A stretch of 5,690 nt of DNA from Methanospirillum hungatei (lineage in GTDB: Archaea; Halobacteriota; Methanomicrobia; Methanomicrobiales; Methanospirillaceae): positions 1 through 5,690 of the forward strand of contig QKDV01000117.1 of NCBI GenBank assembly GCA_003251955.1, in the 5' to 3' direction. Below are positions 1 to 5,686 of this stretch, piece by piece. Position 1 is the stretch's first letter; every line of letters begins with the position of its first letter. The position numbers and the translations under genes were made by a program. The notes below the pieces were generated by a model. That model searched no databases, had not been told where the DNA came from, and saw only the letters and a program-made list of their open reading frames with translations.

Positions 1-198
1 ATAATTCTCCAGAAGACAAATGAGGGTGGTGTCAGTTATCTTCAGGATCGCATGGCTGAGATGGAAGCATCAAGCAAGAACCTGACTGAAGTTCTGCAGA
101 AGATTGATGCCCAGGTTAAGGACATCTCCAAGCGTCTTGAGCAGCTCTACCGCCAGGCCCAACAGGAACAGGGTCCAGGCGGAGCAGGGCCGCGATAA
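1..198 (+). CDS. pfdA: Prefoldin subunit alpha, C-terminal part (5' end outside window)
   Basis: The first 65 codons of the window are open in frame 1 and end at TAA 196-198; the start lies upstream of the window. The fragment has the sequence type of the C-terminal coiled-coil arm of archaeal prefoldin alpha: a short glycine-containing turn (NEGGVSYLQDR) followed by a long heptad-rich helix containing MAEMEASSKNLTEVLQKIDA and KDISKRLEQLYRQ, then a low-complexity Q/G/P tail (QQEQGPGGAGPR). Prefoldin is a cytosolic hexamer (two alpha, four beta) whose coiled-coil tentacles hold unfolded nascent chains and pass them to the thermosome. The position directly before ftsY matches the pfdA-ftsY-srp54 order known from many euryarchaea, and this supports the call as much as the short sequence does. 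A generic coiled-coil protein cannot be excluded from the fragment alone. Confidence 0.82.
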   Translation: MILQKTNEGGVSYLQDRMAEMEASSKNLTEVLQKIDAQVKDISKRLEQLYRQAQQEQGPGGAGPR

Positions 199-225
199 AG
201 CCAGCAAGGGTCTGAGTGGTCTCTA

Positions 226-1302
226 ATGTTCAAAGCGCTTAAAGAGAAACTCTTCTCGGTCAGGCAGCGACTGGAGACCACCATCAGTGAGCAGCCTGCA
301 GAAGAACCTGTGGCTGCTCCTGCTGTCCAGGAACTTCCTGACTCACCGGCAGTAGAGCAGGCACCACAGCCTGCAGCCCAGGCCGATGAAGGAGCCAAAG
401 AGAAGAAAGCTCCGGGTTTTGCCCAGAAAGTGGTCTCCCTCGTCAGGGACCGCGAATTCATCATATCGGATAAAGACATTGAGGACTCCCTCTCTGACCT
501 TGAGATCGGACTCCTTGAGAGTGATGTCGCCTTTTCTGCAACCGATGCCATCCTGTCAAAGGTCCGTGAGGATCTCACCGGCTCAAAACGCAAGATTGGA
601 ACCTCGGTTGATTCGGTTATAACAAATGCCCTCTCCGAGGCCCTTTTGTCAGTTCTTGGCGAAGGAGTCAATATTCTTGACTTCATCGCATCACATGAAA
701 AACCGGTGAAGATCCTCTTCACCGGAGTGAACGGAACCGGCAAAACCACATCGGTTGCAAAGGTAGCTAACTATCTCACCAAGAATGGGCTGACTGTTGC
801 TATCGGTGCAGGAGATACATTCCGTGCCGGTGCGATAGAGCAGATCGATGTTCATGGTGAGAGGCTTGGCATCAAGGTTATCCAGCACCAGGAGGGGTCT
901 GACCCCTCTGCTGTTCTCTTTGACACCGTGCAGTATGCAAAAGCCCATAACGTTGATGTGGTGCTCGGTGACACTGCCGGAAGGTTCCACAACCGTGTCA
1001 ACCTGATGAACCAGCTCTCCAAGATCCGCAGGGTCATTCAGCCTGACATGATTGTGTACGTTGATGAGGCAGTTGCAGGAAATGATGCAGTCATCCGTGC
1101 CGAGGAGTTTTCAAAGTCTGTTGGCATGGATGCTGTGATGCTTACCAAGGTCGACATGGACCCCAAGGGCGGCGCTGCCATCTCCATCGTTCAGGCGGTA
1201 GGAAAACCCCTCATCTTTATCGGGGTCGGCCAGGGCTATGATGATATCATGCCCTTTGAGCCGAAGGCGATCGTTGCTGATCTCCTTGCAGGTGAGGCCT
1301 GA
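226..1302 (+). CDS. ftsY: Signal recognition particle receptor FtsY (SRP GTPase)
   Basis: This 358-residue protein is the SRP receptor. It docks the SRP-ribosome-nascent chain complex at the membrane and hydrolyses GTP reciprocally with SRP54. Residues 1-20 form a basic amphipathic helix (MFKALKEKLFSVRQRLE), a plausible membrane-contact element. Residues 21-62 are a low-complexity E/P/A/Q linker. The N domain covers about 65-155 and the G domain 160-358. Visible GTPase motifs are the P-loop GVNGTGKTT (167-175), the SRP-GTPase motif GDTFRAGAIEQ (196-206), G3 DTAGR (249-253), G4 TKVD (307-310) followed by PKGGAA, and the closing GVGQG (333-337). There is no membrane-spanning segment, as expected for archaeal FtsY. 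The ATG at 226 is 27 bases after pfdA. Its ribosome-binding site is weak (GAGTGGT, 214-220), but the MFKALKEKL start is typical of the family. The stop shares one base with the srp54 ATG. Slightly unusual residues are VDEAVAGND (279-287), where DALAGND is common, and V in TKVD. All catalytic motifs look intact. Confidence 0.97.
   Translation: MFKALKEKLFSVRQRLETTISEQPAEEPVAAPAVQELPDSPAVEQAPQPAAQADEGAKEKKAPGFAQKVVSLVRDREFIISDKDIEDSLSDLEIGLLESDVAFSATDAILSKVREDLTGSKRKIGTSVDSVITNALSEALLSVLGEGVNILDFIASHEKPVKILFTGVNGTGKTTSVAKVANYLTKNGLTVAIGAGDTFRAGAIEQIDVHGERLGIKVIQHQEGSDPSAVLFDTVQYAKAHNVDVVLGDTAGRFHNRVNLMNQLSKIRRVIQPDMIVYVDEAVAGNDAVIRAEEFSKSVGMDAVMLTKVDMDPKGGAAISIVQAVGKPLIFIGVGQGYDDIMPFEPKAIVADLLAGEA
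892..908 (+). repeat. Short perfect inverted repeat inside ftsY (possible mRNA hairpin)
   Basis: GAGGGGT (892-898) and ACCCCTC (902-908) are perfect reverse complements around the trinucleotide CTG, and a G-U pair (891/909) could extend the stem. In the mRNA this would be a 7-8 base-pair, GC-rich stem with a 3-base loop. It lies in codons for residues about 222-228 (EGSDPS), an ordinary conserved part of the FtsY G domain. No function can be assigned, and the codons for a common motif may create it by chance. Confidence 0.35.
1290..1297 (+). promoter_or_regulatory. Ribosome-binding site for srp54 inside the end of ftsY
   Basis: AGGTGAGG contains the archaeal anti-16S match GGTGA (1291-1295) and ends 4 bases before the srp54 ATG at 1302. 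It lies entirely within the last ftsY codons. With the one-base stop/start overlap (TGATG), this supports the srp54 start and suggests that translation of the two SRP GTPases is coupled. Confidence 0.7.
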
Positions 1303-2615
1303 TGCTGGGAAATCTCGGCACCAACCTCAAGGACGCTCTCAAGAAGCTTGCCGGAAAGACGGTCATCGACCGGGTGGCTGTTGAGGAACTGGTCAAGGAC
1401 CTTCAGCGTGCTCTCCTGCAGGCCGATGTCAACGTCAAGCAGGTGATGCAGCTCTCCCAGACGATCAAGAAACGTTCTCTCGAGGAGGAACCTCCGAAAG
1501 GGGTTACTGCACGTGAGCATGTCCTCAAGATCGTGTACGAGGAGCTGGTTCACCTCGTCGGCGGCAAGGTGGATGTTCAGCTCGGCAGGCAGACCATCCT
1601 GATGGCAGGTCTGCAGGGGTCTGGTAAGACAACCACCACTGCCAAGATCGCCCGGTACTTCAAGAAGAAGGGTCTTCGTGTCGGAGTCATCTGTGCCGAT
1701 ACCTTCAGGCCCGGTGCCTACACCCAGATCAAGACACTTTGTGACCGGGTGCAGGTGAACTGTTTTGGCAACCCCAAAGAGACCGATGCCCGTAAGATCG
1801 TTGCGGAGGGACTCCAGCATCTCAAGGACGAGGTCATCATCGTGGACACCCAGGGGCGGCACGCCCTTGAGGATGAACTGATTCAGGAGATCATCGATCT
1901 CAATGAGATGACCCATGCCACCCACCGGTGGCTTGTCCTTGATGCTGCCCTTGGTCAGCAGGCACGTGAACAGGCACGACGGTTCCACGAGGCTGTTCAG
2001 ATAGATGGTGTCATCATCACCAAGATGGACGGTACCGCAAAAGGAGGAGGCGCTCTTTCGGCGGTCTCCGAGACCGGAGCAGGGATCGTCTTTATCGGTG
2101 CCGGTGAGACTGTCGAGGATCTCGAGTGGTTTGATCCTGACAGTTTCATCTCCCGTCTGCTCGGTATGGGTGACCTGAAGGCCCTTGCCGAGAAGGTTCA
2201 GGAGAGCATCAAGGAAGAGGACATTGATGTTAACGCGATGCTCTCAGGCAAGTTCACGCTTCGTGATATGTACAAACAGCTCGAGGCAGTGAACAAGATG
2301 GGACCGCTTAAACAGGTGCTCAGCATGCTTCCTCTCGGAGGCATGGAGGTTCCTGAAGGCGCCATCGATGTCACCTCAACAAAGATGGAGCGGTACCGGA
2401 TCATCATGGACTCGATGACAAGCAAAGAGCTTGATGATCCTACGGTTCTGAACGGGTCACGCGTTCAGAGGATAGCCATGGGTGCCGGTGCCACCCTTGA
2501 AGAGGTGCGTGAACTCATCAAGTATTACAAGATGATGAAACGCACCTTCAAAAACCTGAAAGGAGGGGAGAAGGGGATGCAGCGGCTTATGAAGAAGTTC
2601 GGCCGCTTCTCCTGA
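1302..2615 (+). CDS. srp54: Signal recognition particle 54 kDa protein (SRP54/Ffh)
   Basis: This 437-residue protein is the GTPase and signal-peptide-binding subunit of the SRP, acting in the cytosol with 7S RNA and SRP19 to recognise nascent membrane and secreted proteins. The N domain is about 1-90, with ALLQADVNVKQV (37-48). The G domain is about 95-295, with P-loop GLQGSGKTTTTAK (103-115), CADTFRPGAY (131-140), G3 DTQGR (182-186), DAALGQQA (214-221), G4 TKMDGTAKGGGALS (240-253) and GAGE (266-269). The M domain, about 300-437, is methionine-rich (KMGPLKQVLSMLPLGGM, 332-348) and carries the SRP-RNA-binding motif GSRVQRIAMGAG (385-396). The start is fixed by a good ribosome-binding site and the MLGNLGTNLKDALKKL family start. 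Length is close to the usual archaeal value, with a short basic tail (MKKFGRFS). The oddity is Q184 in G3, where nearly all SRP GTPases have alanine (DTAGR). It may be a lineage trait and the other motifs are normal, so I expect a working protein. Confidence 0.98.
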   Translation: MLGNLGTNLKDALKKLAGKTVIDRVAVEELVKDLQRALLQADVNVKQVMQLSQTIKKRSLEEEPPKGVTAREHVLKIVYEELVHLVGGKVDVQLGRQTILMAGLQGSGKTTTTAKIARYFKKKGLRVGVICADTFRPGAYTQIKTLCDRVQVNCFGNPKETDARKIVAEGLQHLKDEVIIVDTQGRHALEDELIQEIIDLNEMTHATHRWLVLDAALGQQAREQARRFHEAVQIDGVIITKMDGTAKGGGALSAVSETGAGIVFIGAGETVEDLEWFDPDSFISRLLGMGDLKALAEKVQESIKEEDIDVNAMLSGKFTLRDMYKQLEAVNKMGPLKQVLSMLPLGGMEVPEGAIDVTSTKMERYRIIMDSMTSKELDDPTVLNGSRVQRIAMGAGATLEEVRELIKYYKMMKRTFKNLKGGEKGMQRLMKKFGRFS

Positions 2616-2627
2616 TCCCTGAATCAC

Positions 2628-3213
2628 ATGGTCTTTTTTGCAGTGATAGGTCACCAGGCAAAAAGTGACGGCTCATTCAGCCTGAATGACCTTTCCGGGT
2701 AGCGGAGGGAGAATGGATCTCCTCTGCCGATGTGTGCAGGCCTCGCTCTTTCTCTCGCATGGTATCAGGGAGGATGCCGCATGCTTTCTGATCCTTGCAG
2801 GCGGGCCGGGAGCGGTCAAGACCGTCAGGTTTGAAGGGGCAAGTGTTCAGAGGCTGAGCCCGGATGAGCGGAGCAGTGCTTCGTTCATCAAAAAGGCCCT
2901 TGAGATCCCGGCAGGAAGCCTCTTTCGGGAGGTGACCCCCGGTGTTTCTGTTAGGAAGGGCGGGCTTGAGACCCTTCTTGGTGAGCACCGGTTCGGGGTG
3001 CTTGACGAACATGGAACAGACATCAGGAATGCAGAATTAGAAGACCTTCCCGAAGGTTTTCTCCTCTCTGATCATCAGAACTTCACGCCTGAAGAGGAAC
3101 TGCTGATTAAGGATCTGCCCAGGTACTCGCTTGGACCGCAGATTCTGCATGCCGACCACGCAATTGTTTTGCTCTACAATGAGATCGATCGGAGAAGATC
3201 CGGATGGAACTGA
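2628..3213 (+). CDS. trmY: tRNA (pseudouridine(54)-N(1))-methyltransferase TrmY, interrupted by a +1 frameshift
   Basis: TrmY uses S-adenosylmethionine to methylate N1 of pseudouridine 54 in the T-loop of archaeal tRNAs, giving m1-pseudouridine. It is a SPOUT-class (knotted) enzyme, formerly DUF358. The gene is in two frames. ATG 2628 opens MVFFAVIGHQAKSDGSFSLN followed by DLSG, the family's N-terminal strand and loop, then TAG at 2700-2702. From 2695/2701 the +1 frame continues as PGSGGRMDLLCRCVQASLFL to a TGA at 3211-3213. Joined by one +1 step the protein has 194 residues, close to family length (M. jannaschii homologue about 205 from memory). In joined numbering, landmarks are the DL-GSGGRMDLLCRC block (21-35), SHGIRED (43-49), LSPDERSSASFIKKAL (76-91), TPGVSVRKGG (103-112), and the SAM-binding knot region FLLSDH (144-149) with YSLGPQILHADHAIVLLYNE (166-185). 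Internal starts at 2686 (M-T-F) or 2713 would lose the first strand of the fold. The gene starts 12 bases after srp54 and overlaps pus10 by 10. It may be recoded, a recent pseudogene, or a sequencing error. Confidence 0.88.
2691..2703 (+). other. Candidate +1 frameshift site in trmY
   Basis: The 13 bases CTTTCCGGGTAGC hold the frame junction. Read in the upstream frame they are Leu-Ser-Gly-stop (TAG 2700-2702). A +1 slip of the glycyl-tRNA from GGG (2697-2699) to GGT (2698-2700) lets AGC (2701-2703) be read next and gives DLSGSGGRMDLL. A slip one step earlier, CTT to TTT (2691-2694), gives DLPGSGGRMDLL, which matches the family even better at proline. An extra T in the TTT run or an extra G in the GGG run would produce the same pattern, so mutation or a sequencing indel explains it equally well. 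Confidence 0.6.
2702..2727 (+). promoter_or_regulatory. Predicted mRNA hairpin directly after the trmY frame junction
   Basis: Bases 2702-2712 and 2718-2727 can pair: 2702-2707 with 2727-2722 (one G-U at 2704/2725), a single bulged G at 2708, and 2709-2712 with 2721-2718. That makes ten pairs closing the five-base loop ATGGA (2713-2717). The stem begins on the last base of the TAG and 7 bases after the CTT-T step. It buries the GGAGG (2704-2708) and the internal ATG (2713-2715). The pairing is seen directly. A role as a frameshift stimulator, or as a block to internal initiation, is inference. The same bases encode the conserved GGRMDLLC block, so the hairpin may be incidental. Confidence 0.35.
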
Positions 3214-4427
3214 TTGAATTATACCACAAAGTACAGGAGTACGGGGTGATCTGTGATCACTGTCTCGGTCGCCTCGTTGCAAAGCGATCGCACGGATTAT
3301 CGAATGATATGCGTGGAAACGCGATCCGGATCGCGGCTGCACTTGAGGCCAACGAGCCGTATCTTCCACCATCCGAGTCCTGCTGGATCTGCAACAACTT
3401 CTTTGATCACACCGCCGAGTGGGCAGAACGGGTTATCTCGTCACTTGAAGGGATCGAGTGCCATACCTTTCTGATCGGATCGCGTATTCCTCCGCTGATC
3501 TCCGAGGCAGAGGAGATGATCTGGAGCGATCTTGCACTGCAGGATCCCGAGCCACTAAAGTCTGAGATAAACCGTGAGGTTGGAAAGGCTGTATCAGCCA
3601 GGAATGGTCTTCAGGTCGAACTGAAGAACCCTGATGTGGTCGTTGTCCTTAACCTCCATGAAGAGGTTGCAGAGGTTCAGATCCGCCCGGTCTTCCTCTA
3701 TGGCCGCTACTTCAAGTATGAACGGGGTATCCCGCAAACTCACTGGCACTGCAGGGCTTGCAAGGGCGCAGGCTGCGAGGCATGCAACTGGACAGGCAAA
3801 CAGTACGCAGATTCTGTGGAAGAACTGATTGGAAGACCGCTCTGTGAGATATTCCAGGGCACAGCAGCAACACTTCACGGTGCCGGACGTGAGGATATCG
3901 ATGCAGTGATGATCGGATCCGGCCGCCCGTTCATCATTGAGATATCAGAGCCCCGCCTGAGGCAGGCTGACCTCGCCACTCTTGAAAAGAAGATAAACGA
4001 GTCAACCGGAGGCAGGGTCGGGGTAAAGGATCTCAGATGGACCGAGCGTGGCGAGGTGGAAACCCTTAAGACGCACAAGGGGCATAAAAAATACAGGATT
4101 CTGGTCGATATAGACGGCTCCATCCCCGAAGAAACCCTCACTGCAGCCTCAAAACAGCTGACGGGTGCCACGATACATCAGCGCACCCCGGCCCGGGTTG
4201 CCCACCGGAGGGCAGACAAGGTACGGGAGAGGGTTGTCCTTGATCTCATATGGACAGGCCGGGAAGCGAACCTCTTCGCGTTTGAAGTAACAGGAGAGGC
4301 CGGTCTGTACATCAAGGAGTTAATATCAGGTGACCAGGGGCGGACCACGCCCAGTCTATCAGAGATCCTGGGAACACCGGCACTAGTCGTACAACTTGAT
4401 GTTGTCGATGTGCAGGGAATTGAGTAG
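3204..4427 (+). CDS. pus10: tRNA pseudouridine synthase Pus10 (positions 54 and 55)
   Basis: This 407-residue enzyme isomerises uridine to pseudouridine at T-loop positions 54 and 55 of archaeal tRNA, the work done by TruB for position 55 in bacteria. The N-terminal half is the zinc-binding THUMP-containing region: CDHC (17-20) and CWIC (60-63) form one four-cysteine site, and a second cluster, CRACKGAGCEAC (183-194), follows RYFKYERGIPQTHW as in other archaeal Pus10 proteins. The catalytic domain begins near 205 (SVEELIGRPL). It contains HGAGREDIDAVMIGSGRPF (225-243), whose aspartate in RED (D231) is the likely catalytic residue. Other conserved blocks are RTPARVAHRRADKVRER (327-343) and LYIKELISGDQGRTTPSLSE (368-387). 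Length and motifs are complete. The ATG at 3204 lies in the end of trmY (10-base overlap) with GGAGA (3191-3195) as ribosome-binding site, so translation is probably coupled to trmY. Its product at position 54 is the substrate of TrmY. Confidence 0.97.
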   Translation: MELIELYHKVQEYGVICDHCLGRLVAKRSHGLSNDMRGNAIRIAAALEANEPYLPPSESCWICNNFFDHTAEWAERVISSLEGIECHTFLIGSRIPPLISEAEEMIWSDLALQDPEPLKSEINREVGKAVSARNGLQVELKNPDVVVVLNLHEEVAEVQIRPVFLYGRYFKYERGIPQTHWHCRACKGAGCEACNWTGKQYADSVEELIGRPLCEIFQGTAATLHGAGREDIDAVMIGSGRPFIIEISEPRLRQADLATLEKKINESTGGRVGVKDLRWTERGEVETLKTHKGHKKYRILVDIDGSIPEETLTAASKQLTGATIHQRTPARVAHRRADKVRERVVLDLIWTGREANLFAFEVTGEAGLYIKELISGDQGRTTPSLSEILGTPALVVQLDVVDVQGIE

Positions 4428-4431
4428 GTGA
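4427..4431 (+). promoter_or_regulatory. Ribosome-binding site for rpl21e overlapping the pus10 stop
   Basis: GGTGA, matching the 3' end of archaeal 16S rRNA, begins on the last base of the pus10 TAG and ends 6 bases before the rpl21e ATG at 4438. It supports that start and links translation of the two genes. Confidence 0.65.
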
Positions 4432-4437
4432 ACGGAA

Positions 4438-4731
4438 ATGGCACTTCACAATGGACCGAGGAAGAAGACCCGGTATAAGTTTAAGAAAGATCTGAGAAAG
4501 CGCGGCGTTCTGCCGATCACCACCGTCATTCAGGAGTTTGACATGGGTCAGAAGGTTCACATTGTTTGTGAGCCAAGCATTCAGAAGGGAATGCCTCATG
4601 CACGCTTCCACGGCAAGACCGGTTCAGTCGTTGGTCGCAGAGGCCGTGCATGGCTTGTGCAGATCTACGACGGTAACAAGCTTAAGACAATCATCTCACG
4701 TCCCCAGCACCTCAAGGCTCAGCAGTATTAA
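4438..4731 (+). CDS. rpl21e: Large ribosomal subunit protein eL21 (L21e)
   Basis: This 97-residue basic protein is archaeal/eukaryotic ribosomal protein eL21, a component of the 50S subunit that binds 23S rRNA. It shows the family pattern throughout: a basic start GPRKKTRYKFKKDLRKRG (6-23), then FDMGQKVHIVCEPSIQKGMP (34-53) and FHGKTGSVVGRRGRAWLVQI (57-76), forming the SH3-like barrel, followed by DGNKLKTIISRPQHLK (78-93). Full length and no irregularities. It starts 10 bases after pus10 and is followed 20 bases later by rpoF. The eL21-Rpo4-DUF655 order is conserved in many euryarchaea, which strengthens all three calls. Confidence 0.98.
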   Translation: MALHNGPRKKTRYKFKKDLRKRGVLPITTVIQEFDMGQKVHIVCEPSIQKGMPHARFHGKTGSVVGRRGRAWLVQIYDGNKLKTIISRPQHLKAQQY

Positions 4732-4751
4732 CGGTAGATAGGTCGGTTGGC

Positions 4752-5105
4752 ATGAAGATCAAAGGAATTATTCAAGAAGATGCGATCACTGTTCCTGAAC
4801 TGAAAGAAGCACTGCTCAACGTTGAGGCAGTCCGTCTTGAAAAAGGAAAAGAAATGTCGTATGAGCTCCGTAGGAGCATCGAACATGCCAACCAGATCTC
4901 CCGGACTTCTGCAGCGAAGTCCCGCAGTCTCGTTGAGGCAGTGCTCCAGCTCGAGAAAGTTAAGCCGGATGTGGCCCTTCGGATCGCAAATACGATGCCC
5001 AGAACCAGAGACGAGGTCAGAGCCGTCTTTGGCAGGGACAAGTTTGCACACACAACCGAGGAACTCGACCAGATCATCGATCTTGTAATTACTCACTTCA
5101 ACTAG
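4752..5105 (+). CDS. rpoF: DNA-directed RNA polymerase subunit Rpo4 (RpoF, Rpb4 homologue)
   Basis: This 117-residue protein is the archaeal homologue of eukaryotic Rpb4. With Rpo7 it forms the stalk of RNA polymerase, which helps open complex formation, elongation and RNA binding. The N-terminal part (MKIKGIIQEDAITVPELKEA, 1-20) packs against Rpo7 in known structures. Residues 36-64 (SYELRRSIEHANQISRTSAA onward) begin the helical part, and 68-117 (EKVKPDVALRIANTMPRTRD onward, then EELDQIIDLVITHF) form the helical HRDC-like domain. Length is typical. The ATG at 4752 follows rpl21e by 20 bases. Only a weak ribosome-binding match (TAGGT, 4738-4743 region) is visible, so the start rests on family alignment. 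Co-transcription with the eL21 gene would link supply of transcription and translation components. Confidence 0.95.
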   Translation: MKIKGIIQEDAITVPELKEALLNVEAVRLEKGKEMSYELRRSIEHANQISRTSAAKSRSLVEAVLQLEKVKPDVALRIANTMPRTRDEVRAVFGRDKFAHTTEELDQIIDLVITHFN

Positions 5106-5113
5106 GTGCGCTC

Positions 5114-5686
5114 ATGATGAAGACTGAGCGCGTTGAGAAGAAGGAGATCAACGCTGTTGTTCTGGATATTCTGCCAAAAGGGTATCCGGACGATCCGCGG
5201 CCCATATATAAGCGCGAACCGGTTGTGCAGGCAGTGGGGGTAGAACAGTTCAAGCTTCTTGAATTGATCCCAAAAACACTGGATATTGCCATCGGTGAGA
5301 CGATCTACATCGGGAGCGGTGAGCGTGAGAAGATCGAGCGGGTCAAGCGCAGGATCGGATATCACGAACTGACCAACGGGGCTTTATCAGAACTTCCCTT
5401 TGTCATCGAGAAGATCGTCAAGGAACGGGAAAGTGAGTATGTCGACTTCTACAACAAGTCGATCTCTATCACGCCCAAACTTCACATGCTTCACCTGCTT
5501 CCAGGTATCGGTAAGAAACTGATGTGGGAGATCATCGAGTCACGGGAGAAGAAGCCGTTTGAGAATTTTGCTGATATCTCAACACGGATCAAATCTCTTC
5601 CTCATCCCGAGAAGATGATTCTCAACCGGATTCTGGAAGAACTTCAGGATCAGACGGTGAAGTATCACCTCTTCACCTCACGATGA
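5114..5686 (+). CDS. DUF655 family protein (OB-like plus helix-hairpin-helix, putative RNA-binding)
   Basis: This 190-residue protein belongs to the conserved archaeal DUF655 family, whose function is not established. Residues about 10-70 look like a small beta-barrel (AVVLDILPKGYPDDPRPIYK, then VVQAVGVEQFKLLELIP and IGETIYIG), resembling OB-fold RNA-binding domains. A charged helical part follows (70-118). Residues 126-165 form a helix-hairpin-helix unit with the signature LLPGIGKKLMWEIIESREKK then FENFADISTRIKSLPHP, typical of sequence-independent nucleic-acid binding. No catalytic residues or membrane segments are visible. Two adjacent ATGs (5114, 5117) are possible starts: GGTG (5105-5108) sits 5 and 8 bases away respectively, so 5117 is about as good. 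The gene lies 8 bases after rpoF and its stop overlaps the next ATG, so it is embedded in the information-processing operon. A role in rRNA maturation or translation is a guess from the neighbours. Confidence 0.9.
   Translation: MMKTERVEKKEINAVVLDILPKGYPDDPRPIYKREPVVQAVGVEQFKLLELIPKTLDIAIGETIYIGSGEREKIERVKRRIGYHELTNGALSELPFVIEKIVKERESEYVDFYNKSISITPKLHMLHLLPGIGKKLMWEIIESREKKPFENFADISTRIKSLPHPEKMILNRILEELQDQTVKYHLFTSR

Noticed and set aside
147..749. Antisense open frame (200 codons, - strand) opposite the start of ftsY
   Set aside because: It is a shadow of the ftsY E/P/A-rich linker and N domain, with serine/alanine low complexity and no domain signature.
1236..1988. Long antisense open frame (250 codons, - strand) across the ftsY/srp54 junction
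   Set aside because: It lies opposite two clearly real genes, its translation has no recognisable family features, and long antisense open frames are common in sequence of this base composition.
2634..2639. Run of six T as a possible terminator between srp54 and trmY
   Set aside because: It is short, lies inside the trmY N-terminal codons (VFF), and no hairpin precedes it; the 12-base gap suggests continued transcription.
2686..3213. Reading the downstream trmY frame as a complete gene starting at ATG 2686 or ATG 2713
   Set aside because: The family's conserved N-terminus is present directly upstream in another frame from ATG 2628, and MTF at 2686 is only an overlap of that sequence. The good ribosome-binding match GGAGG before 2713 is part of the codons for the conserved GSGGRMDLL block, so it may be accidental.
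3253..3260. Palindrome GTGATCAC near the pus10 start as an operator
   Set aside because: It is only eight bases, lies in the codons of the conserved CDHC zinc site, and has no second copy near a promoter.
5204..5211. TATA-box-like ATATATAA inside the DUF655 gene
   Set aside because: It encodes the Pro-Ile-Tyr-Lys part of the protein, no purine-rich BRE is evident before it, and the genes on both sides are tightly packed. An internal promoter for the next gene is possible but not supported.
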